From Acanthococcus lagerstroemiae (lineage: Eukaryota > Arthropoda > Insecta > Hemiptera > Eriococcidae), in contig CM063111.1 in the NCBI GenBank assembly GCA_031841125.1, positions 42,234,955 to 42,298,954 on the forward strand: a stretch of 64,000 nt of DNA. The letters are read 5' to 3'. The position numbers were made by a program, and so were the translations under genes. Below the pieces are notes generated by a model. The model saw nothing but the letters and a program-made list of their open reading frames with translations, was not told the origin of the DNA and made no database searches. Below are positions 46,114-57,116 of this stretch, one piece after another. Numbering within the stretch: position 1 is the stretch's first letter; every line of letters starts with the position of its first letter.

Positions 46114-46804
46114 AATAGATATCGTTTCACCAGCCCCGTAGAGAGAAAAAGAGGGCCTGGAGGGAATTTCCACGGGCCCCCTCCTACCAGTTCATTTTTT
46201 CCTTTTGTCAGATGGAAAAAAAATTACAAGCTACGGGATAAGAGGTTTCTTCCATAGTGCAAGGAGTGATTGCTGATTTGATATACGGTATGATGTAGCC
46301 GTAAGCGTTGAAATTCAGGTCTTTTAAAAATATCAGGTCATCCTGAAAGTCCGGGCCCGGGGTATTTCCCGCCTTTCCCCCTCCCTCTCGACATGGTTGC
46401 GTTTCACTAATCTGAAACATTACAGACCTCACAGGCTGTAATAATTTGATCTTATTTTGCAGATTACTCCACCTGCACGCGTATCGAGGACCTTGTCAAT
46501 CATCAATTTTTCTATCTGGTTCTCAATTCGTCATCTCATTATTCGCTCTCAACGATCACGGATACGCAAGTTACCGGCAGCTAGCCGTCGCTGTACACAA
46601 TTTCTGATTCCTCGTCGCCTCCACAACTCCAACTCGCCATCGCTGATACACGAGACAGTCGAGCCGGGCACGTACCAGTTAACATTCGCCCACGACCAAT
46701 CCGACCCGTGTGTGTTCGCAACGTTTCCACAACACATACAGCAATTAACACGCAACCCAAAAAAAAAAAACATTAATAGCAAACAAGAACACAGAAATAC
46801 GTAC
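46114..46804. other. Intron flank of host exon; no gene
   Basis: Immediately 3' (minus sense) of the host exon. 46490-46740 is GC-richer than typical intron here, with open frames on both strands but no recognised motif. It might hold an alternative exon end: the host frame continues about 20 codons past the donor to a stop near 46745. Confidence 0.4.
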
Positions 46805-47641
46805 TAAGCGATGGCCCGAGTCCCTGGCCTCGTATCTACGACCATATTCGTCAAATGATTTGGAATGTGACAGGCAAGCGGCTTGGGTTCTGGCGTCCAC
46901 GTCGTACGCGGTAGACGCCCGGCAAGCGTGGGCGCTTCTGCATTTGACCAAAGCGTTACAACCCGACGAAGCGATCTTATTGCAATCGTCCAGCTTACGA
47001 TACTTCTTATTGTACGACTTGGAGCAATGCTTACGGTCGCTGCATGAATGCTCATACCCGCTGGACCCGTTGTCGATCAGTCGTTTGCTCCGGTGGTGGT
47101 GGGTCGCCTCGTGCTCCCGATGTATGTTGCTGGCCGACTTCGCCTTCTTGATTTCGTTCCACAGGGAGGCGCCATCGCGACCGTACTTGCCGAACTTCTC
47201 CTGTAGCTTGCGCTGCTTGTAGTCTTTGAAGCTCTCTTGTCGCGGCACCAGCACGTCCGACGAGCCGGACGAACTGTCGCCGTCATCGTACACGCTGCTG
47301 GTCATCGAGTCTTCGTACGTGGCGAACGACACCGTCCGCCTGAACTTGTGATGGCCGCCGTCCGGCGCCGGCTGCGGCGTGTTCACCTCCTCCTTGGACT
47401 TGCACTTCTTGAACTTCTCGCACTTGCAGCCGACCGGGTAGGACGAGCGGTTGCGCTTCTTGTCCGCGTCCTTGTTCTTGAGGTAGCGCCGCGACTTCCT
47501 GTGGTGCGCTTCGTCCGTTGACTCATCCAGCATGCAGCAACCGGTGTCGTCGTTCGTCTCCTCGGTAACCGCGCTGCACACGTCCATGCGGTCGTCGTTC
47601 ATGCGGTCCAGATTCACCAGGGAACGTTGCCACTGTTGCAC
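46805..47641 (-). CDS. Host gene, internal coding exon of 279 codons
   Basis: Minus-strand exon opening after acceptor TTGTTTGTTGTTTTAG and closing before donor GTACGT (46804-46799). Both boundaries are in phase 0. G+C is far above the surroundings. The product starts VQQWQRSLVNLDRMNDDRMD. It has a basic Cys patch (YPVGCKCEKFKKCKSKE), then FRRTVSFATYEDSMTSSVYD and an Asp/Ser-rich patch, a Lys-rich helix-like segment (YKQRKLQEKFGKYG, LWNEIKKAKSASNIHR), His clusters, and HSKSFDEYGRRYEARDSGHR at the end. No signal peptide or membrane segment. It looks like an intracellular, largely disordered protein with several S/T-rich patches. I do not recognise the family. The downstream exon at 24778-24939 fits by strand and phase; linkage is an inference. 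Confidence 0.78.
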
Positions 47642-48032
47642 CTAAAACAACAAACAACGAATGCGTGCCATTAGTTTCGAATTCAATAAAATCAGCTCAT
47701 CAGTGAGGCCGGGTAGTGCAACTTCTATGCATCAGGGCTGTCATAGCGTAAGACGTTAAGAGAAACGTTACCAATAACCAAGAAGACAAGCTAAGTCGCT
47801 TGGCGACCTAGTAATAGACTCGGCCTTTTAGCTGAAGTTTGGACCACTCAGGGAACATAATTTTTCTACGGCGCATTGTTAGTAGGCTGATAAGAACTAA
47901 TGATGCTTCTCTTCAGCCTACTTCTCATTAGGTGGACAACCGTGCCGGTTGCCAGACCTACCTTCTCTACTTTTACAAAACATTTCTCACCTCTAAGAAA
48001 CGTCGTTAGCAACCATATCGCGTCGCATAGAA
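47642..48032. other. Intron upstream of host exon; no gene
   Basis: Begins (in minus sense, ends) with the polypyrimidine acceptor of the host exon. No other feature is recognised. Confidence 0.5.
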
Positions 48033-48040
48033 CTTTATTA

Positions 48041-48379
48041 CAGTGTTGCCAGATTTTCTGAAGTTGGAGTCGCGACAGAAGCACGTTCAAGTAGCCCAAA
48101 ATCGCCACGTTCGCCAGGCGTCATTTGTTCATTGTTCGTTCGTAACGTACTTTAACACCAAAGTCATGTTTTGGTTAACACACTATTAGATTTTTGTTCT
48201 CTCTTTGTAATTCTCTAGAAAAAACCCAAGTTTGACAGAAGTACTTTTCGAAAAAATTTAAGACTATTTTTAGACTTGTAATATATTTTCCGTCACCAGT
48301 CGCCGATCATAATTTTCCGTCGCGAAATCGTTTTTCAAGTCGCCCATTTGGCGATTTATCGCCCAATCTGGCAGCACTG
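48041..48379. mobile_element. hAT MITE with perfect 8-bp TSD (CAGTGYTGCCAGAT)
   Basis: The left end CAGTGTTGCCAGATTTTC and the right end, reverse-complemented CAGTGCTGCCAGATTGGG, are inverted. CTTTATTA is duplicated at 48033-48040 and 48380-48387. The interior has repeated GTCGCC/GGCGAT words. The same TIR occurs at 5417 and, inverted, at 13214-13227. Confidence 0.92.
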
Positions 48380-48395
48380 CTTTATTATTACTATT

Positions 48396-48972
48396 TGTGG
48401 TAGTTTCTATAAAAGGGGTAACTTTGTCGATTGATTGAAGTCTCAGAAAACGCGAAAAAAGAAAAACAAAATTTTTGGTCGAAAACATCAATTTTGAGAT
48501 TTTGGTTGATTTCTATAGAAAAAACATCGCAATAACGAAGAGACAAAATTTACGCGCATGAGAGAGAGAAAGAGAATGAGAAAAGAATGCGAATGTCTGC
48601 ATTCGCTTCTTCGTGGTTTTCCGGAGCTCACGAATAAAACCGATGTTCTGAATTGTTACCACGCAGAAGAGCGAAAAATTACCTTTCCAACCAGCCCTCT
48701 CGAGGCTGGTATAGTGATTCCGCGGCAAGTTAGGGCCGCTTGACGGAGTGGGAGAAAAAGGTGTGTCTAACTTTAAACGCGTTTTTCCCAAAAACGTGTT
48801 TTCGCGCGTTCTCATTACACTCATCTTTGACCGCTTGTATCTCCGAAACAAAAACACTACAAATCTCGCCAATAGCTCGTTGGAATGGGCATTCATTCCT
48901 CTATTACGTACTGTTTGTAACTCAAAATTCGTCGGATCGACAAAGTTACCCCTTTTTATAGAAACTGCCACA
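48396..48972. mobile_element. TA-type foldback element, family F copy 2
   Basis: The ends TGTGGTAGTTTCTATAAAA and GATCGACAAAGTTACCCC plus TTTTTATAGAAACTGCCACA match copy 1 at 9735-10331. The interior is collinear with copy 1 (AATAACGAAGAGACAAAATT, GAGAAAGAGAATGAG, GCGAATGTCTGC, CGCGGCAAGTTAGGGCC). The long minus-strand frame crossing it is a property of the repeat. It sits 16 bp right of the hAT MITE, a second insertion into the same spot. Confidence 0.9.
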
Positions 48973-49935
48973 TTTTTTCCATTGCATAAAGGTCTGGCCA
49001 CTGGCCGATCCTAAAAATACAAAACATCAGGTATTCGGACCGAGAGCGCGAAAGAGTCGCACTCTACAATTTCAATATTGTGAAAAAGATGAACTGCTAT
49101 AAAAGTGATCATTTTAGAAAATTGTCCTAATTGAAATGAAAACTAATTTTTTTCTCCTAAAATCGTTTCGAGAGGAATTCATGTCGACATAAAGTTTTCA
49201 TTTTCTTATTGAAATTAATCTCAACTTTCACGAGGCATTCGTTATTGCATCCGACACTAGGTGGTGAGTTCTATATCTTAGTTTTAGAGGCGGAAACAAT
49301 TCAACTGTTACTAAGTACATATTTCGTTTCAAGGTGAAAGGAAACAGACCATTTTAGTTTTCTACATGAAAACGCTCGTCTTGATTATCAAGATGATTCC
49401 TATAAATAATCTATCTCTTGCTTCGACTATTTGGTATTTCTCAGTGTTAAGTTTCACGTACACGAGACTGATATATTACTATGAGATAAGTGATAAGGCT
49501 CTTATGTAATTTCAAACGTCATTGACATTAATTTCATCTGGTGAGAAGGACACTTCTATTTCTGCAGGCTAGATATTATAAAAGTCTTCATCTTTAAACT
49601 TTTTCAGAATCAACAGCTCCTGCGCAGTGTTGTGAACCTGGACGTCAATTTAGCTATAAAAAAAGTATTTTACCTGCCACAAAACCAACAATGTCTCTGG
49701 ACTTACTCGATCTTTTAGTGTAATATGAAAATAAGGGAGGGTCGGTGAAAAAAATTTGAGATGGGGTTAATTTTCGGGAATTTAATGCCATCGAATTCCA
49801 TTCAAATTCGACTACTCAGAGAACTACCAAAGAGAATCGAGACCAAATAATAGATGTTCTTCCAAAAATTACGGATAAAACTTGGCCCTTCTGTAACGAC
49901 CCTCAGAATCAAAAAATTTTTAGTAAAGACAGTTT
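48973..49935. other. No gene recognised
   Basis: AT-rich unassigned intron-like DNA. No convincing ORF, repeat partner or structured element. Confidence 0.45.
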
Positions 49936-49939
49936 ATCT

Positions 49940-50233
49940 ACAGTCAGGGTGTCTAACAATTTTTAAAATCGAAAATTTATGCCATTTTCAGGCTTTTTTA
50001 TGCCATTTCCCACGATTTTTTCATGAACCATTCAACATTGAGCAGCACTGAAAAACTCACCTCCGAGTGATTTGATAACTTAGCTATTAAGAAAATAATT
50101 TACATTCGACAAAAATTCATGATTTTCTCTGAAATTTTCAAAAATTATGCCATTTTTATGCTTTTATGCTACCTCTCACCAAATTCATGCTATTTTCATG
50201 TTTTTCATGTTGTTAGACACCTTGACAGTGAAA
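49940..50233. mobile_element. Probable MITE with CAGTCAGGGTGTCTAACAA ends
   Basis: CAGTCAGGGTGTCTAACAA at left pairs with TTGTTAGACACCTTGACAG at right. Inside, ATGCCATTTT-like words repeat near both ends (49979, 50000, 50145) in the manner of subterminal repeats. No clear target duplication, so its superfamily is uncertain. Confidence 0.65.
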
Positions 50234-50539
50234 CCGACACGCCAGGGTGCTCCGAAAATAATTCCCACTTTCCCAAAATAAGAACCATCCTAGAGAACAT
50301 ATATTCCTGTTTTTAGGGAAATTCGTCTCTCTTCTTCCGTGCCTTTTTTCATACCTTTTCTTCACGAAGAAAAATAGGAAATTTTTTAGTTATTTTCATA
50401 AAAAAGAGACGGTTTTGGTCTACTTGCAATGATTTCATCTTGTCTGGGAGAAAGGAAAGAACAATCATCGATACTTCTTACACAAGATTTAAATTCTGGA
50501 TATTAGATTTTCCAATACGAGGCAATTTTACCCATTTGA

Positions 50540-51510
50540 AAATTTCAATTTCGCAGGCCACATTATATCAGTAACTCGGAAAATCTGTCAGGACAATTGA
50601 TTTCATTTATTAACCCAAGTCAATTTGGTCCATCGGAAGCGGAAGATATAAAATTGGAGGGGAGGAACTAAACTGGAGCTAAAAGGAATACTGAATACAT
50701 TTTTTGAAATCAGCGACCCAGAAAACCCCTGATTTAACTTGTAGATCCAAGTCACTATTGCCCATTTGAAAAGTGAAATTTCAATGTCAGGGCCCAACTG
50801 TAGTCCGACGGAAAATTTAATGCTATTTTCGAAATCAGCGACCCAAAGAGCTTCCCATTTTGATACTTTGATTTTCTACTGTACGCCAATTTGGCCCTTT
50901 GAAAGTGGGGCTCCAACCGCACAGAAAATGAAATGTAATTTTTTATGTCAACAACCTTAAAACCCTTATTTCGGTACAATGTTTGACTACTTAATCTGAG
51001 TTAACTTAGCGCCAACCTGAACAAGGAAATTCCCATTTTGGATCCCAAATTTTAGACAGACAGAAAATCAGTACCATTTTTGGAATCAGCGACCCAATTC
51101 AGCTCTCCTTTCAGTGGCGTAGCCAGACTTGGAATGAAGGAGGGGGCGTTCATTTCACTTTTACAACATTGCAGGTGTAATATTTACCATTACCAGAATT
51201 AATTTCAATTTTTTCTCATTTTCGACTGATGCCGGGGGGGGGGGGGTCCGGACACCCCCGTGGATACGCCCTTGTCTCATTTTAATGTACAGCCACATTT
51301 TTGAGTCAGTTTTGGCCTTAGAGGGTAAAATTTCGACTTTATTGCCAAAATTGGCTCCTAATGGACAATTTAATGAAATTCCTGAAATCAGCGACCCAAT
51401 AGCTCTTGCTACGATGATTTGTTCAATTTTTTGACCCAACTCAATTTGATCTACTGGAAAGGGGGAAATGTTGAATTCGTGGAATCGGCGGCTCAGTTGA
51501 GAAATGTTCA
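50540..51510. repeat. ~125-bp tandem repeat, ATCAGCGACCCA array
   Basis: ATCAGCGACCCA or a close variant occurs near 50709, 50834, 50947 (degenerate), 51085, 51387 and 51483. Each is preceded by TTTTTGAA and followed after a gap by CCATTTGAAA-like blocks. The large 51085-51387 gap is caused by a 163-bp hAT MITE inserted in a unit. Confidence 0.8.
51112..51274. mobile_element. hAT MITE inserted in tandem array
   Basis: The left end CAGTGGCGTAGCCAG and right end GTGGATACGCCCTTG are inverted with mismatches. The flanks TCTCCTTT (51104-51111) and TCTCATTT (51275-51282) match at 7 of 8 positions. A G-run of 14 lies near 51234-51246. Confidence 0.85.
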
Positions 51511-53220
51511 TGTTACTATGTACATCCCTATTTGTACTGAATAAGGAACTTCAGTATCAGAATAGTTATTATAAGGAACAATATAAGACACATCAAATCG
51601 AAATATCCCGGGTATCGTCGCGGTTCATATAGACGTGTGCTCCGTTCGAACGAATGACGCGATCCTCACGAATCTTCTCCCCCCTGCCCCTCAATGTGGC
51701 AGGACCGTCGCATTCATCTCGAACGTCAAATTATAATAGAGTACAAATTTGTTCGCTCCGACTTCCCACTTTTATTGCTAATATTACGGGGGTCGGTTGA
51801 CGCTGCCGAAGCCATCAAAACAATTTAAATTAATTTTCTTGCATGTTCGCCATTCCGTCGACATACAACAGCCAGCATTACGCAGCAGCGGGAGACGAAC
51901 AGAAAATTAGAACTAGCTCGCTCGAGTTTAAACACGACTCTGGTATCGTTTGAAAAACGGATGAGTTTTAGGTTCGAGCATTACGAAAACGATTAGGCTC
52001 TGCGAGGTTTGTAAGATCAAGATGAGTCCCGGAATGGATCATGGAAGCACACATCGGATATTCCAGTCTTCTCACGAGAAACTCATGTTAAACTAGCTTA
52101 GTAATTAACTCGAGGACCGAGAACAAATCAATTTGAACATCAAATGCACTCCACAACCTTACATCACCCGAGGCTAAAAAATTTATTTTGAATCTATTTT
52201 TATTGAAGCGTTAGGGAATTCAATATTTTTAGAGGTACCAACATTCACTAAAAAAAAAAAAGGTAGTTTGACAAAAGCTTTTTTGGGTGCACAATTCCCC
52301 TTCATCAGAGTCTGAAGTAAGTTGTAAGGCTAAATGTTACACACTATATTATCATAGGTCGAGTAGTATCGTATGATAAGCTTATTTGTGTTTCCATTGG
52401 TTGTCGGTTGATTGGTCCTCTCCACATCCAAAAACCAACAGAAACAAGAGAACTAAGAGGCCATTATTACTTGATACTGATTGGCTCACAGGACCTTAAC
52501 CAAGGAAAGAAGATACTAAAAGCTTACCATACGGTAGCACCTAACCAACGGTAAGTAAGTCAGCATTGGATCGTTAACAAAAAGTCAGCATTTTCAATAA
52601 ATTCTTAGCAAATACTCTGAAAAGCGATGCTCTGTTTTGAAAATGGTTCATCTAGCGAATGTTCTATTTTTTTAAATTCTCAACTACTGGGAGTTGAGCC
52701 GCTCACTGAAATCCTGACATCGCTACAATCAACAATGAAACACGCATCAACACTAACGACATTCAATAAGCCGTAAGAATATATGAATTCTCCTACTCTT
52801 TTACATGGGGAGCAAAAATATCATTACATCTGAAGGTCGAATTTGTTTGGAATACATTCTTTTTGTTCGTAATCAGGGACCAGGATCCCCAGGGCCGACC
52901 ATTTTCCATGGGAGCCAGAGCCTAAGCATGAAATAATATTTGCAGGAGTCGAATGAATTTCTGACTCAAGCTTCGGCTTCGTCTCTAGCTTGTCAACCTC
53001 CCCCTTCTCCCTCCTCTTCCACTACATCACTCCCGTACCCTTCTCTCCATCCCCTCGTAACTGGATCCGGAACGAAAACTACATTTTTGGTGAAGCCGAA
53101 TTATCGAGAATTTTCTTTCCAAAGCTGGAACCATACCCCAGTAAAAAATTATCCGTCGGAGTCTGGAAAAATTTACTTACAGCTTGTTCACGAGAGCCAA
53201 AGACCGGAGAGAAAATAAGT
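51511..53220. other. No gene recognised
   Basis: 51600-52080 is GC-richer and CpG-containing without a repeat partner. The remainder is AT-rich. Pro/Ser-rich frames at 52940-53340 are in alternate registers of one CT-rich patch and not convincing. Confidence 0.4.
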
Positions 53221-53227
53221 ATTTCGA

Positions 53228-53335
53228 TGACAGAGGGGCGTATGGCGATGCACGCATGCCAAATTGGCCCCGGGACACCGCACCCCCTATCCCGGAAACG
53301 TCCCGAATGGGCCTGCGTAGAATATAAAATAAGTA
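53228..53335. repeat. Dispersed repeat fragment, copy 1
   Basis: GGGGCGTATGGCGATGCACG, then CCCGGGACACCGCACCCCC, matches 60125-60200 (GGGACGTATGGCGACGCACG, CTGAGACACCACACCCCC). About 100 bp is shared; the element type is unknown. Confidence 0.6.
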
Positions 53336-53465
53336 TTTAGAGCTAAACTTGAAATGTCAGAGCGGCTCCTGTTTTGAGGCCAGCTCTGGGTCCCTGTCAA
53401 TTTCCCACCATTTTGATAACTAATCAGACCAATTCAAAACAATAAATTCCTTACACATGAATGCT

Positions 53466-53681
53466 GAGGTCTGGTTGGCCAAGTGGATAGCGCGTTGGTC
53501 TCGGAATCCGGAGCTCCCGGGTTCGATCCCACGTAGCGACTCGCCAGATTTCGACCTAGGCCGGTTTTTCGGCCAGAAGTGAAGAGGGCTAAGACAGCCC
53601 TAGCAGCCTCCCCGACATCTCTCGAGGTAATGCTCGAAAGGGCGGATTTCAGGGCTCAGGTTGAGAGTAAATTAGAAAAGG
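53466..53681 (+). mobile_element. tRNA-derived SINE with 13-bp perfect TSD
   Basis: The head is tRNA-like: box A TGGCCAAGTGG at 53476-53486 and box B GGTTCGATCCC at about 53520-53530, with an internal segment resembling tRNA-Arg-type genes (tentative). The body runs CGACCTAGGCCGGTTTTTCG, GGGCTAAGACAGCCCTAGC and GAGGTAATGCTCGAAAGGGC. The tail is AAATTAGAAAAGG. The flanks ACACATGAATGCT at 53453-53465 and 53682-53694 are identical. Full-length retroposed copy of about 216 bp, transcribable by RNA polymerase III. Confidence 0.9.
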
Positions 53682-53694
53682 ACACATGAATGCT

Positions 53695-54458
53695 AGCGAA
53701 TTTTATATCAATTTATTTACAAATTATTATTATTTTATTTTTATTTGACTTTTGGCATTAGCAAAGTTACTATATTCTTCACAAGACAAACCAAGGCGCA
53801 AAATTATCTATTTTTCTTAATTAATAGATACTGTCAAAAATAATAAGGGGAAAGAATTGCACTTCGAAGTTGGAAATACTGCCAACCGACTCATAACATG
53901 AAAAATGTTTCGAGTTTCGGAAAAATTGAAGGGCACCAAAGTCTATTAGGCTGCAGCAAGTTATGTAGACATTTTCCTTTCACGAGTGACGATGGGACTA
54001 GGATAAGAACACAGGGCACGGGGGGGGGGAGGGTAGAAGGTTTATAACGCACGAATCGAGTTATCATATTCGTCACATAACAAATCAGGGCGAATAATTA
54101 TTCATTTTCGCCAGTTAATGAGTACTTTCAAAATTATTCAGCAAAATAAAATTGCACTTTGAAATTTAAAATACGGCCAATTAAGAGAAATGTTTGGAGT
54201 TCGAGAGAAGTTGAGGTGCACCTGAAAATACTAAACTGTAGCAAGCTACATGGTTACAAAAAAATACACTTAAAATTGAAAAAAATTCAGTAATGCTATC
54301 TCCGCAGATGTGACTATGAGGGGAGGGGGCATTTACTAATTCATAGAAAATTGGGAAGGATATTCATCTTTTCGCACAAAACCAAAACCTTTCCTAGACA
54401 GTAACCTTCAGCATGGAAAATTATTTTTCATCAATTCTGGAGGCGTATTATTACCAAG
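53695..54458. other. No gene recognised
   Basis: AT-rich DNA with a G-run near 54021. Nothing supported. Confidence 0.45.
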
Positions 54459-54607
54459 GATAGGCAAGATCATATCATCTGAAGATCAGAAAGTATCATA
54501 AAGATCAACAAGATCACAATTTTGATTTGAATCCGTGATATTAATTTTTGAGATAATCTGCAGATCATGATCTCAAGTCATTAGATGAGATTTTGCTCAT
54601 CCCTGAC
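54459..54607. mobile_element. GATC-rich foldback fragment, copy 1
   Basis: CAAGGATAGGCAAGATCAT at left pairs roughly with GATTTTGCTCATCCCTG at right. AAGATCA and GATCATGATCT words recur inside. It is related to 54967-55277. Target duplication not found. Confidence 0.5.
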
Positions 54608-54966
54608 TAACATACTGCAATTCAGTTATTAATTAGATATCAAACTTGTCTATTCGAATAACAGTTAGTACATATGTAGTTAACTACTTATCCCTTAATT
54701 CTCAATTCTATAACTTAGCCTGAGTATTCCATATAATCGTTATAAGTTCAAAGTTAACAAATCCTAATTTTAGGAGCATTTGCTCGACAAATTTTGGGCA
54801 TTTTGAACGTTTGCTCGCTAATATTAAGTCATCGAGAATTTTTCATCACTACCAGAACCATAAATATACTGATGGTAGAATAACATCCGAAAACATTTTG
54901 TTAAATCAACTATTTTCAGTGAATACCGATACTTTTTGAAAGCAATACTGTAAAACTAAAATTTAC

Positions 54967-55277
54967 TGCATGGAACCAGGGATGTCAAACAAAAAAGATC
55001 ATGATCTAAAATCATTAAAAGATTCGTGATTTGAATGGTGGAGATATTTTTTTCATTATTATTTTTATAATAACCGAGTTATCAAAAACACCACAAAAAT
55101 TTCACCAATTCGTGATCTAAACTTCAAAAAGATCACAAGATCATGGATTCATTCGATGATGGACAATTTTTTTGTTTACAATGTACTTTTGATCTAATTC
55201 GTGATTTTACAATGTTCTGAATAATCTACAGATTATGATCTCGCACCATTGAATTCATGATGATCTTGTCCATCATT
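54967..55277. mobile_element. GATC-rich foldback fragment, copy 2
   Basis: AGGGATGTCAAAC, then AAAAAAGATCATGATCT, at left; ATGATGATCTTGTCCATCAT at right in inverted register. Internal GATTCGTGATTT and AAGATCACAAGATCATG repeats resemble copy 1. Confidence 0.5.
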
Positions 55278-55480
55278 ATATGGATCTAACCCGTATCCAC
55301 AGGTCGAGTACACGCGCTTCAACCCTCGAGGTTTTCAAAATTTCCATTTCCAATGACGTGGAACGTCCCTTAGTGTCCCCACAAAAATCCTCTATAATTT
55401 AAGACACGCTCAATCGCCTGTACATTCCCTTATGCATACGTAATGCCTTAAAAAACTGAATGTTAAGTACGCATTATTCA

Positions 55481-55627
55481 ATTAATACTGCATAATTCTG
55501 TACTGACATCTGCTATAGTGTGTACTTTCATCTCGTGTATGGCACAACGAAGGAGAGACCTGCGAGACCCACACAGCCAACACACCAGCGATAGAATTGC
55601 CGGGAGCCAAAGGCTAACCCGGGCCAT
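55481..55627 (-). CDS. Possible small secreted-type ORF or first coding exon
   Basis: Minus-strand frame from ATG at 55627-55625 with a strong N-terminal hydrophobic stretch, MARVSLWLPAILSLVCWLCG, shaped like a signal peptide, followed by SRRSLLRCAIHEMK and a stop about 48 codons later at 55478-55480. Alternatively CAG then GTCTCT near 55559 could be a weak donor that makes this exon 1 of a longer gene. The upstream 55640-56000 region is GC-richer, as around a promoter. An additional in-frame ATG lies 12 and 15 codons upstream. Chance remains a real explanation. Confidence 0.3.
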
Positions 55628-55679
55628 CCGACATCGCATTTCAGAAGTAGAAGATAATGCCACGGTCACTCACTAATTT

Positions 55680-56975
55680 TCACTCGTTCCGCGGCAATTG
55701 AGGCGAAAAATAAAACACCGAGGAATAGTTATTATTTTTTTAACAACCGCTGTGTGTCGGTGCAATGAAGATATTATCGTCGATTCGACGATCTAACCGT
55801 TATTGATTCTATTTCGCCGCCATGCCATCCAATTAGACCCACTCGAGGATGTGGAGCGGAGAATAACAGTAATTAAAACCGATCTGTCGGTGTATTCGCC
55901 ATTTATTCTCTCGGATTGTTTTCATTTTTACATCGGCACAGTCGCCCAAGGCGAGACAGAGAATTTTTTGAAAGATTAGCAGTCTATTGGCCCTGCTTAA
56001 GACCAATGAAACACAGACAAACATGAATTTCCAGGAATGATAACCAAGGGTTGGGGGAAGGGGACGAAAAATATTCGAGGTATAGGCAGACGAGAGGGCA
56101 GAGAAACATATCCGGGGCTAAGTATCAGTATTCCTTATATTCGCTCAGGTCGGTGAGACCAGAAAAATGACGGGAGTCCAAGTTTCCACGGTAAGACCAG
56201 TATTAATGTGATCAGTCCCGAAGAAGAACTGCGAAGTGAAATAAAATATGGCAAAATCATGAACATCGTGACACAAACTAGGCTATTCAACTTCCTTAGG
56301 CTACATAAGAAATGAGAAATTGGGAAGAATGTTCGGACTCAAATTCCAAAAAAGTCTGCTAGTGAAATGTTTCTTAGAAGGTATACTTCAGCTAAAGGAT
56401 CACAGGACTCGTTATCTTTAAAACGAAAAGCGATTTTAGCGACTCTGGTATGGCTAGTTCTTAAAACTGTGATTAAGAGAACATATTATGCACTATCCAG
56501 CATTCCAGCAGATTGATAAAGTTCTTAGTTTCCAAGGAATAACAACACTATGATAAAACGCGAAAAAGTTTTGTTCTCGAAAGTTGTTAAAGGTTGGTGA
56601 CGATGGTACAGGAAATATGTCCGTTAATGTGTTTTGAATAAAAAACACTCCAAAAATTCACTTTATACTGTTTCATTACATTATTTCAAAATGCCCTATA
56701 CCTACAGTAGGGTATCAACATAGCTCACCCATTTTTGAATGGGACACTTTGATACACGACTTCGAAAAGTTTGTACCTTTGTTCCACGTAAGCTTGGAAA
56801 TTTTCAAATACGTGTATTTAAGGTCATAGTTTTGATATAACTTTTGCCACTAGTCGCAAGCTTCCACAATGAGTACAGAAAATTTCTCAGAATTTTGTTT
56901 TAATGTGCCCCACTCCACAACATTAACAACAACAAAAATTCAGCTGTACCCCAAACAAATTAAAAATTCTTCTTC
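55680..56975. other. No gene recognised
   Basis: 55640-56000 is unique-looking and CpG-richer. The rest is AT-rich, with no repeat partner identified. Confidence 0.4.
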
Positions 56976-56978
56976 AGC

Positions 56979-57116
56979 TCGCCAGATTTCGACCTAGGCC
57001 TGTTTTTCGGCCAGAAGGGAAAAGAGCTAAGACAGCTCTAACAGCCTTCCCGACGTCTCTGAGGTAATGCTCGAAAGGGCCGATTCCAGGGCTCGGATTG
57101 AGAGTAAATTAAAAAA
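56979..57116 (+). mobile_element. 5'-truncated copy of the tRNA-derived SINE
   Basis: CTCGCCAGATTTCGACCTAG through AGAGTAAATTAAAAAAG matches the body and tail of the SINE at 53466-53681 but lacks the tRNA head. Several substitutions (GCTCTAACAGCCTTCCCGAC against GCCCTAGCAGCCTCCCCGAC) show that it is an older copy. Confidence 0.88.

Noticed and set aside
46457..46807. Plus-strand ORF beside the host exon
   Set aside because: Antisense to the host gene region, no motif.
48513..49001. 162-codon minus-strand ORF
   Set aside because: Its frame lies almost wholly in the family F foldback element and reappears in copy 1, so it reflects the repeat, not a gene.
53466..53540. Functional tRNA gene
   Set aside because: A and B boxes are present, but the head is joined to a SINE body and flanked by target duplications; a proper acceptor stem was not seen.
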